From NCBI GenBank assembly GCA_027083655.1, contig JALWNS010000173.1:1-5487 (forward strand): a DNA stretch of 5,487 bases, read 5' to 3'. The DNA comes from Bacteroidales bacterium (lineage in GTDB: Bacteria > Bacteroidota > Bacteroidia > Bacteroidales > S143-33). Positions 1 through 5,487 of the stretch are shown piece after piece (the stretch's first letter is position 1; each line of letters starts with the position of its first letter). Under the pieces are notes generated by a model, which worked only from the letters and a program-made list of their open reading frames with translations, did no database searches and was not told the origin of the DNA. A program made the translations under genes and the position numbers.

Positions 1-1094
1 TGGGTGATGAGAAACCCGAAGAAGGTATAGTCAATCTTGCCTTTGGCCTGGGTAAGCAAATTGTCGAGGGTGAAATGAGCTTGCGTTTTTCACCTGCCCA
101 CCCAGAGAAAATTTTACAACTCAGTGCTCCTAAATCAGCACTAAGACTTACACAAAAAACCTTTTACGCTATCAACCTGGAGAAAAAATGCTTTGAACCC
201 ACTGCCGACGATACTATTACGCTTAAAAAACTTCGTGTCTATGAAGCAAAAAAACATGGCACACTCAAACACATTACTTCTGTCTATGACTTTGAAAATG
301 ATATTCTCCGAGATGGTTCACATTACGAAGGGAAACCTGTGATAACCTTTGCTAACTTCTTCAAATACAAGACATACCCATTAGCAGAGGTGATATCCAA
401 AGTATTAGAAGTAGGTGTTAAAGAAATGAACTTGCCTGTGGAGATAGAATTTGCTGTGGACTTTGACGAGAAAGACAAGAAAAAGCTCATTTTTTCTCTC
501 TTGCAAATACGCCCAACAGTCGATCCCAACCAGTCACTTGACGAAGATATTAGCAAAATTGATTTTAACAAACTTATTATTTATTCAAACTCGGCACTCG
601 GACATGGAGTGATTAAAAACCTGCACGATTTAATATATATAAAACCTCAAAACTTTGATCCTGCAAAAAACCCTGAACTAGCAGAGCAAATTAACCAGAT
701 TAACAAGGAAATGATCAGGCAAGGACGTAATTACATCCTTATAGGTCCTGGCCGTTGGGGATCGCGTGATCCATGGCTAGGTATCCCGGTTAAATGGGCA
801 GATATATCCGCAGCCCGCGTTATTGTCGAAGCAGGCTTGCAAAATTACCAGATAGAACCCAGTCAAGGGACACACTTTTTCCACAATATTACTGCTTTTA
901 AGGTTGGTTATTTCACTGTTAATGATTTTCGTGGTGACGGCTATTATGATGTTAACTTCCTGAGCAAATTACCTGCTTATTACGAGGATACATACCTGAA
1001 ACACATAAGATTAGATAAACCTTTTGTGGTCAAAATAGACGGTAAAAAACGTATTGGTGTGATTTACAAACCGCAAGATACACTAATAAAGTAA
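1..1094 (+). CDS. PEP/pyruvate-binding (PPDK_N ATP-grasp) protein, PEP-synthase-like, 5' partial
   Basis: The reading frame is open from the left edge (first whole codon at 3) to TAA at 1092-1094, giving about 363 visible residues; the start lies upstream. The ATG at 75 is internal, because family-like sequence (GLGKQIVEGE, then SLRFSP) spans it. This resembles the GLGE-x-VV-x-G stretch of the PPDK_N ATP-grasp domain that binds ATP in PEP synthase and pyruvate phosphate dikinase. The domain appears to end at 426-515, where PVEIEFAVDF and LLQIRPTV match the family's DIEWA...LQARP pattern. The remaining ~190 residues carry conserved-looking blocks (SALGHGVI, GPGRWGSRDPWLG at 744-782, PSQGTHFF). 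They show no GG-x-x-SHAAI phosphohistidine motif and no TIM-barrel signature. I read it as a Bacteroidota PEP-synthase-like protein, probably cytoplasmic, of uncertain reaction. It is not a safe ppsA. No signal peptide or membrane segment is visible in this part. Confidence 0.8.
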   Translation, partial: GDEKPEEGIVNLAFGLGKQIVEGEMSLRFSPAHPEKILQLSAPKSALRLTQKTFYAINLEKKCFEPTADDTITLKKLRVYEAKKHGTLKHITSVYDFENDILRDGSHYEGKPVITFANFFKYKTYPLAEVISKVLEVGVKEMNLPVEIEFAVDFDEKDKKKLIFSLLQIRPTVDPNQSLDEDISKIDFNKLIIYSNSALGHGVIKNLHDLIYIKPQNFDPAKNPELAEQINQINKEMIRQGRNYILIGPGRWGSRDPWLGIPVKWADISAARVIVEAGLQNYQIEPSQGTHFFHNITAFKVGYFTVNDFRGDGYYDVNFLSKLPAYYEDTYLKHIRLDKPFVVKIDGKKRIGVIYKPQDTLIK

Positions 1095-1095
1095 A

Positions 1096-1127
1096 TTTCA
1101 TGTTCACTGATTTGTTTTTTACATTTG
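1096..1127 (+). promoter_or_regulatory. Candidate Bacteroidota-type promoter for the helicase operon
   Basis: TACATTTG at 1120-1127 is a perfect match to the TAnnTTTG -7 element recognised by the Bacteroidota primary sigma factor. A TTTC at 1096-1099 sits 20 bp upstream, in place of the usual -33 TTTG/TTG (one mismatch). This would start transcription at about 1132-1136 and leave a short leader of roughly 20 nt before the ATG at 1153. It lies in the only intergenic gap of the window, which supports it. The -33 half is weak, and read-through from the upstream gene is also possible because no terminator hairpin is visible in the gap. Confidence 0.4.
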
Positions 1128-1152
1128 CACTTCGCAGAAAACAGTAATAATT

Positions 1153-3465
1153 ATGGCTACAGACTACCTTTCACAACTTAATAAAGCACAGCGACAGGCA
1201 GTTGAATATCTTGACGGCCCATCTCTGGTAATAGCCGGCGCTGGATCAGGTAAAACACGAGTGCTCACATACAAAGTAATACACCTGCTCAATAGTGGAT
1301 ACAGGCCTTCAGAGATAATGGTCCTGACCTTTACAAACAAGGCAGCCAATGAGATGAGGGAGCGTATCGAGAAAATGATAGGAGCTTCGTTGGCTTCACT
1401 GCTATGGATGGGTACTTTCCACTCTATTTTTGCACGAATACTACGTTTGGAAGCTAACCGCCTCGGTTATCAATCCAATTTCACAATATACGACACTATT
1501 GACAGCCGCAATGTTATCAAACAGATTGTCCGTGAGCTGGAGCTAGATCCCAAGACATACCAGTCTAATCTTATTCATTCGCGTATTTCACGTGCTAAAA
1601 ACAACCTTATTACGCCTGATTACTATATCAAACGCAAAGAATTCCTCGAAAACGACAGGCAACAACGAATACCTTTGTTTGCAGAAATTTTCAAGCTTTA
1701 TCAAAACCGCCTCAAGCAAGCAGGCGCAATGGACTTTGATGACCTCTTGCTCAATACCAATATTCTTTTCCGTGACAACCCCGAGGTTCTAGACCGTTAT
1801 CAAAAAACTTTCCGTTTCATACTCGTGGATGAGTACCAGGACACAAACTTTGCGCAATACCTGATTATCAAAAAATTAGCCGAAAAACACAGGCATTTGT
1901 GCGTGGTAGGCGATGACGCCCAGAGCATTTATGCATTCCGCGGCGCAAGGATCGAAAATATCTTTAGCTTCCAAAAAGACTTTCCTGAATTTAAGTTATT
2001 TAAACTAGAACAAAACTACCGTTCCACAAAAAAAATTGTAAATGCTGCCAACAGTGTTATTGCCAAAAACGAACGCCAGATACCTAAGAAAATATACTCT
2101 GATGCAGAAGAAGGAAATGACATCATAGTCGTCAGTCATCCCACTGATTATGAAGAGGGGCGCTGGGTGGCACGTGAAATAAAGAAAATTCATCAAAGCG
2201 GTGTGCCATACAAGGAAATAGCTATCCTCTACCGGATGAATTTTCAATCACGTATCTTTGAAGATTTTCTCAGACGCCAGAATATACCTTACCGCATTTA
2301 TGGCGGTATATCATTCTACCAGCGCAAAGAGATTAAAGACGTTCTCGCTTATATGCGCCTAGCTATTAATCCACAAGACGAGGAGGCTCTTCGCAGGATT
2401 ATTAACTACCCTACCCGTGGAATAGGGGATCAGACACAGGCAAGATTATTTGACTTTGCCCGCAAACATAATACTAATGCCTGGCAAGTATTGGAAAAAA
2501 TCGAAACACTCCCTATTGGTCTCAGTAGCAGGGCCACAGGAGCATTAAAGAACTTCAGAACATTGATACAGGACCTTAGGGAAAAAGCTTATAAATTGGA
2601 TATATACGACTTTACAAGATACATACTCAAGAACTCAGGAATACTGGCAGACCTGGAAAGCGATCCTTCACAGGAAGCCAAAAACCGCATGGAGAATGTT
2701 ATGGAATTACTTAGCGCTATCAAAGAATATTCTTCCAATGCACCTGTAGATGAGGACTTTGGCATTGAGGAATTTCTCCTGCAAATAGCATTACTAACTA
2801 GCGAGGATACAGATGCAGACCAGGGCAAAGACAAGGTAAACGTAATGACAATCCACTCAGCCAAAGGTTTGGAATTTAACACTGTTTTCCTAGTTGGTGT
2901 GGAGATGCGCATTTTTCCTTCGGAGCTTGCCAGGACAGACCCAAGGGAGATGGAAGAAGAACGCCGTCTTTTTTACGTAGCCTTGACCCGTGCTAAAAAA
3001 CAGGTTTATATTTCCTACAGCGAAAGGCGAAAATTCTGGGGGCGTGTAGACCAGCAAACTCCAAGTCCTTTTATCGAAGAAATAGACCAGCAGTTTGTCC
3101 GCTATCATCTACACAATGATTATTCACAGGATAAATGGGACCTTCCTGGTAGCTCATACCAGAGTTTTAGACAGGAAACACACCCAGAACCAAAGCCAAA
3201 ATTCAAAAGACCAGAGCCCAAGCCAGACCTTAGTAAAATGAAAAAAGTAGCAACAAAACCTGCGGCACAAACAGAGAAACAAATTGATTATGAACCTAAT
3301 ACAGGTATTCAGGTTGGAATGCGTGTCAAACATGCAAAATTTGGTCTAGGTGTGGTTAAAAAAATGACAGGCGAATATCCCAATACCAAAGCAGAGATTG
3401 AATTCGAAGGCTTGGGTGTCAAAAAAATTCTACTTAAATTTGCTAAATTACAAGTCGTGGGATAA
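1153..3465 (+). CDS. pcrA: UvrD/PcrA-family ATP-dependent 3'-5' DNA helicase (SF1A)
   Basis: This is a complete 770-residue protein, slightly longer than typical PcrA/UvrD (~720-750). The family unwinds DNA 3' to 5' with ATP in nucleotide excision repair, mismatch repair and replication-fork or RNA polymerase conflict clearance. All SF1A motifs are present in order: Q-motif LNKAQRQAV (9-17), Walker A AGAGSGKT (28-35), Ia LTFTNKAANEM (58-68), Ib GTFHS (87-91), MDFDDLL (193-199), Walker B DEYQD (226-230), III GDDAQSIYAFRG (253-264), IV EQNYRST (286-292), 2B signatures YGGISFYQRKEIKD (383-396) and NYPTRGIG (418-425), V TIHSAKGLEF (566-575) and VI YVALTRAKK (608-616). A Pro/Lys-rich linker (about 677-705) leads to a Tudor-like end (about 720-770; G-x-x-V-x-H-x-x-FG-x-G). 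In PcrA this C-terminal module contacts RNA polymerase. The ATG start puts the Q-motif nine residues in; its upstream region is A-rich without a Shine-Dalgarno. The stop overlaps the next start. PcrA is preferred over Rep or AddA because of length, motif order and the C-terminal Tudor module. Confidence 0.95.
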   Translation: MATDYLSQLNKAQRQAVEYLDGPSLVIAGAGSGKTRVLTYKVIHLLNSGYRPSEIMVLTFTNKAANEMRERIEKMIGASLASLLWMGTFHSIFARILRLEANRLGYQSNFTIYDTIDSRNVIKQIVRELELDPKTYQSNLIHSRISRAKNNLITPDYYIKRKEFLENDRQQRIPLFAEIFKLYQNRLKQAGAMDFDDLLLNTNILFRDNPEVLDRYQKTFRFILVDEYQDTNFAQYLIIKKLAEKHRHLCVVGDDAQSIYAFRGARIENIFSFQKDFPEFKLFKLEQNYRSTKKIVNAANSVIAKNERQIPKKIYSDAEEGNDIIVVSHPTDYEEGRWVAREIKKIHQSGVPYKEIAILYRMNFQSRIFEDFLRRQNIPYRIYGGISFYQRKEIKDVLAYMRLAINPQDEEALRRIINYPTRGIGDQTQARLFDFARKHNTNAWQVLEKIETLPIGLSSRATGALKNFRTLIQDLREKAYKLDIYDFTRYILKNSGILADLESDPSQEAKNRMENVMELLSAIKEYSSNAPVDEDFGIEEFLLQIALLTSEDTDADQGKDKVNVMTIHSAKGLEFNTVFLVGVEMRIFPSELARTDPREMEEERRLFYVALTRAKKQVYISYSERRKFWGRVDQQTPSPFIEEIDQQFVRYHLHNDYSQDKWDLPGSSYQSFRQETHPEPKPKFKRPEPKPDLSKMKKVATKPAAQTEKQIDYEPNTGIQVGMRVKHAKFGLGVVKKMTGEYPNTKAEIEFEGLGVKKILLKFAKLQVVG

Positions 3466-3467
3466 TG
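3463..3467 (+). promoter_or_regulatory. TAATG stop/start overlap, likely translational coupling
   Basis: The TAA of the helicase (3463-3465) shares its last A with the ATG of the next gene (3465-3467). No Shine-Dalgarno-like purine block stands at the usual distance, so ribosomes finishing the helicase probably reinitiate here. This ties expression of the DUF364 protein to that of the helicase. Confidence 0.6.
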
Positions 3468-4169
3468 CAAGATTTCCTGGAATACTTATACGAAACCTAT
3501 GGCTATGACCACAAATTCATCAGGCAGATAGCCTCTGGGGAGAGATATTTTGCAGTGGAGCTAATCAATGGGAATATAGGAGTATGCGCTACGCTGGGGG
3601 AGAAATATGATGACCAGATACCCGGAGAAATCTATCCTGAAGTTTACCGCCATAGAGTGCTCTTAACAGCTTATTATAATGCTCTGCTCAATTACCGCGT
3701 AACGGAAATACACGAGAACAAGGACATCACCGACCTTGACCTGAAAAAATACAGGCACGTCGTGTTTGTAGGCAAGTTTGACCCTGTATTCGAAAAACTC
3801 CGCGAACAAGGAATAAGCTTTGAATACATTGACCTGCGGGCAATAGATGACCCTGATAACCAGCTAGATAACAAAGAAAAAGTTTTATCACGCGCAGATT
3901 TATTAGTCATCTCTGCTACTGCAATTACGAATGGATCTCTTAACGAACTGATAGAAACCTCACCTTATTCCGAAAAATACATTCTAGGACCATCCTCTGT
4001 TTTAACTCCAGACCTGGCGAGATGGGGCATTAAAGCCTCTTTCGGAGTACAATTCAAACCTTATGATAGTAGGGTTTTGGGTGTTATAGCCCAAAATTAT
4101 GGCACACGCTATTTTCTGCATAAAGGAAAAAAAGTGATGGTCAGGTGCGAATCTACAGAAACGAAATAA
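3465..4169 (+). CDS. DUF4213/DUF364 putative heavy-metal-chelation protein
   Basis: This is a 234-residue soluble protein without a signal peptide or membrane helix, so cytoplasmic. The N-terminal part (1 to about 75) fits the small DUF4213 domain, with an enolase-N-terminal-like fold. The C-terminal part (about 90-225) fits DUF364, a Rossmann-like domain named 'putative heavy-metal chelation' from structural work. Supporting blocks are VVFVGKFDP (99-107), the acidic DLRAIDDPD stretch, the strand-plus-loop LLVISATAITNGSLNELIE (146-164) and ILGPSSVLTP (173-182), which matches the family's GPSTPLSPEL pattern. Length is typical for the family. The true ligand and reaction are unknown; the metal role is a name-level prediction. 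It starts on the helicase stop and its 3' end overlaps the next gene by 25 nt. The tight link to a transporter-like gene suggests it handles the transported substrate or metal. The family assignment is by eye, on motif pattern. Confidence 0.75.
   Translation: MQDFLEYLYETYGYDHKFIRQIASGERYFAVELINGNIGVCATLGEKYDDQIPGEIYPEVYRHRVLLTAYYNALLNYRVTEIHENKDITDLDLKKYRHVVFVGKFDPVFEKLREQGISFEYIDLRAIDDPDNQLDNKEKVLSRADLLVISATAITNGSLNELIETSPYSEKYILGPSSVLTPDLARWGIKASFGVQFKPYDSRVLGVIAQNYGTRYFLHKGKKVMVRCESTETK
4127..4133 (+). other. A-AAA-AAA heptamer in -1 slippery phase
   Basis: In the DUF364 frame the bases read GGA AAA AAA GTG, so the seven A residues are placed exactly as an X-XXY-YYZ slippery heptamer. A -1 slip here enters the downstream frame, which is open from 4124 and contains the GTG at 4145. 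The product would join the DUF364 protein to the membrane protein with only SDGQ between the slip point and the GTG codon. An AAGGA sequence overlaps the heptamer rather than lying about 10 nt upstream, and no convincing stimulatory stem-loop directly follows. A-runs are common in this window, so the site may be coincidental. Confidence 0.25.
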
Positions 4170-5487
4170 ATAGCTCTTGGATCAAAGCGGCAGCTATTGG
4201 ATCTGTCTGGGGTAGTACCGAAGTAATGTTAGGCTCTTTCCTTCATAATTTACGCATACCACTGGCTGGTTCTATCCTTACATTCATAGCTATTATTTAC
4301 ATGACAGTGTTTGCCTATATATGGCGCGAAAAATTTATAATTCTCAAGGCATCAATAATAACTGCCCTCATCAAGTCTATTTCACCTTCATCTGTGCTTC
4401 TAGGTCCTATGACTGCTATAATACTTGAAGGAGTTTTATTTGAGCTTACAATCTGGTTGCTGGGGAGGAATTTCTTTTCGTTTATTATTGGAGGCATCCT
4501 GACGCAGATGAGTGTTATTTTTCATAAAATAACAACTCTGGTTATAGTCTATGGACCTGATCTGGTACGTATAGTTGACAATCTTTATAGCTTTGTACAA
4601 CATCAAGTTAAGTTCTCAATTTCAGAAAGTAAAGCTTTAGTTTACCTTATTGTGGCTTATGCCTTTATAGGTGTAATAGCAGCTGTTATAGGATACCTTG
4701 CTGCCAGTCATACCAAAAAAGTCATTAAAACTAAAAAAGACAAGCAACTTTTAGAGTATTTTGTCAAACCAGTAAAAATAAATGTGGATCCTTTTAGAGC
4801 TAATCCTGCCCGCAGAAGCCCGCTTCTCATGTTGTTAGTAAACTTGGTAATGCTAATTTTCCTTTTGTGGTTAATTAACCAAGTTAAAATAACTGTTGCA
4901 ATTGCCTTTCTAACTTTGATCTTTGCTATATATTATTATCTCTACCCCCAGGCTTTCCGCATCTTCAAAAAAGTTTTTTTCTGGGTGCAGATATTAATCC
5001 TTTTCCTGGCAGGTGTCCTGTTTTATTACGATTCGCCTAGCAAGCTAATGTTCAATACACAAGGGTTTGAGCTTAGTGGTCTAATGATTATGCGTGCCCT
5101 TATCATAATTGTGTTTTTCTCAGTTATTAGTATCCAGCTTAATAACGAACGCATCAAAGCTTTCTTGCTAAGAAGGGGGTTCCATAATGTTTACTTGACA
5201 TTAGAGCTGTCTTTCCTAACACTTCCCAGATTTATTGAATATTTCTCCCAAAAATTTGATGTCCGTATTATTCATAAACTCATGCTTTTTTCTATATCTC
5301 TAATTGACTTTTACCAGAGAAGTATCGGACACCGGAGTGTATTCATTGTCGAAGGGGATATAAATGCAGGTAAAACAACTTTTGTCAAAAAAGTTATTAA
5401 TTTGCTTAATAATTATGGCCTCAGTCTTGGTGGTGTCTATACGGACAAAGTAAAAGAACAAGATGCCCTTAATTACTATGTTGTTAA
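4145..5487 (+). CDS. Fused ECF-type membrane protein (S-like + EcfT-like) with THEP1-type NTPase, 3' partial
   Basis: The frame is open from 4124 to the window end; 447 whole codons from GTG 4145. GTG is chosen because it is the only start-like codon before the first membrane helix; the next ATG (4226) lies inside that helix. Residues 12-189 carry about five or six hydrophobic segments with S-component-like features: WGSTEVMLGSFLHN, P39-x-x-G42 and GPMTAIILEGVLFEL (87-101). A basic linker (190-225) follows. Residues 226-332 form four hydrophobic segments, then a cytoplasmic helix pair NERIKAFLLRRGF (334-346) and LSFLTLPRFIEYF (355-367), like the coupling region of EcfT/CbiQ. From 397 a soluble domain begins: VFIVEGDINAGKTT with Walker A at 404-411, then LGGVYTDKV, matching the THEP1 nucleoside-triphosphatase pattern (GGFYT-x-EV). 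It overlaps the DUF364 gene by 25 nt. Likely an inner-membrane, importer-like protein; substrate unknown. The S- and T-like calls are less certain than the NTPase call. Confidence 0.72.
   Translation, partial: MRIYRNEINSSWIKAAAIGSVWGSTEVMLGSFLHNLRIPLAGSILTFIAIIYMTVFAYIWREKFIILKASIITALIKSISPSSVLLGPMTAIILEGVLFELTIWLLGRNFFSFIIGGILTQMSVIFHKITTLVIVYGPDLVRIVDNLYSFVQHQVKFSISESKALVYLIVAYAFIGVIAAVIGYLAASHTKKVIKTKKDKQLLEYFVKPVKINVDPFRANPARRSPLLMLLVNLVMLIFLLWLINQVKITVAIAFLTLIFAIYYYLYPQAFRIFKKVFFWVQILILFLAGVLFYYDSPSKLMFNTQGFELSGLMIMRALIIIVFFSVISIQLNNERIKAFLLRRGFHNVYLTLELSFLTLPRFIEYFSQKFDVRIIHKLMLFSISLIDFYQRSIGHRSVFIVEGDINAGKTTFVKKVINLLNNYGLSLGGVYTDKVKEQDALNYYVV

Noticed and set aside
323..571. Minus-strand ORF of 82 codons within the PEP-synthase-like gene
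   Set aside because: It lies wholly inside a well-supported plus-strand gene and its translation is Ser-rich with no family pattern. The same reasoning removes the minus-strand ORFs at 1164-1349, 2005-2247, 2589-2912, 2890-3108 and 3692-3910.
1095..1152. Possible terminator for the upstream gene or small RNA in the intergenic gap
   Set aside because: The gap is 58 bp, with a T-run (1115-1120) but no G/C-rich stem before it. The T-run is better read as part of the promoter spacer.
1669..1676. Second TAnnTTTG match (TACCTTTG) inside the helicase gene
   Set aside because: A motif with six fixed bases recurs by chance about this often in AT-rich DNA; no gene start follows it on that strand.
1592..1792. 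Plus-strand 66-codon ORF in another frame inside the helicase gene
   Set aside because: It overlaps the MDFDDLL region of the helicase, whose frame is fully supported by motifs; no start signal or recognisable protein pattern.
4169..4198. Seven-bp inverted repeat AATAGCT/AGCTATT with a 16-nt loop, considered as a terminator or frameshift-stimulating stem
   Set aside because: The stem is short and AT-rich, the loop is large, no T-tract follows, and it lies inside coding sequence about 36 nt from the slippery run, farther than known stimulatory stems.
4177..4203. Direct repeat TTGGATC, two copies 20 bp apart
   Set aside because: Seven bases twice within coding sequence is expected by chance and the second copy is explained by codons; no third copy and no operator-like symmetry.
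4315..4497. Minus-strand 60-codon ORF in the apparent gap after the DUF364 gene
   Set aside because: The plus strand here encodes a continuous membrane protein with family-like motifs (GPMTAIILEGVLFEL). The minus ORF is its shadow.

Overview
The window is a dense, single-strand (+) stretch of an AT-rich bacterial chromosome. It holds four protein-coding genes with almost no intergenic space; the first and last run off the window edges. A member of the Bacteroidota is the best guess. The leading gene looks like the PEP-synthase-like proteins I associate with that phylum. The only real intergenic gap contains a perfect TAnnTTTG element, the Bacteroidota -7 promoter motif. The gene starts lack convincing Shine-Dalgarno sequences and have A/T-rich upstream regions. 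No RNA genes, CRISPR arrays, insertion sequences or attachment sites were seen.

Layout. (1) Positions 1-1094 hold the 3' part of a PEP/pyruvate-binding (PPDK_N, ATP-grasp) protein. Its visible C-terminus is not the usual phosphohistidine plus TIM-barrel half of PEP synthase. (2) A 58-bp gap carries a candidate promoter. (3) Positions 1153-3465 hold a complete UvrD/PcrA-type superfamily 1A DNA helicase with all motifs and a C-terminal Tudor-like module. (4) Positions 3465-4169 hold a DUF4213/DUF364 'putative heavy-metal chelation' protein that shares one base with the helicase stop codon (TAATG). (5) From a GTG at 4145 to the end of the window runs a long open frame (447 complete codons, no stop). 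It encodes a multi-spanning membrane protein with an ECF S-component-like N-terminal half, an EcfT/CbiQ-like middle and the beginning of a THEP1-type nucleoside-triphosphatase domain with an intact Walker A motif. It is easily missed because it begins with GTG and has no stop inside the window.

How they work together. The helicase, the DUF364 gene and the membrane/NTPase gene overlap end to end and are probably one transcription unit driven from the gap at about 1096-1127. The helicase is housekeeping (DNA repair and replication). The two downstream genes look like a functional pair: a soluble protein of a family suspected to bind metal, and a single-chain importer-like protein combining substrate-binding, coupling and NTPase parts. 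My working hypothesis is an unusual ECF-like uptake system for a metal or a cofactor/vitamin. This is inference from domain resemblance read by eye. A poly-A heptamer placed in -1 phase just before the overlap could in principle also fuse the two proteins by frameshifting.
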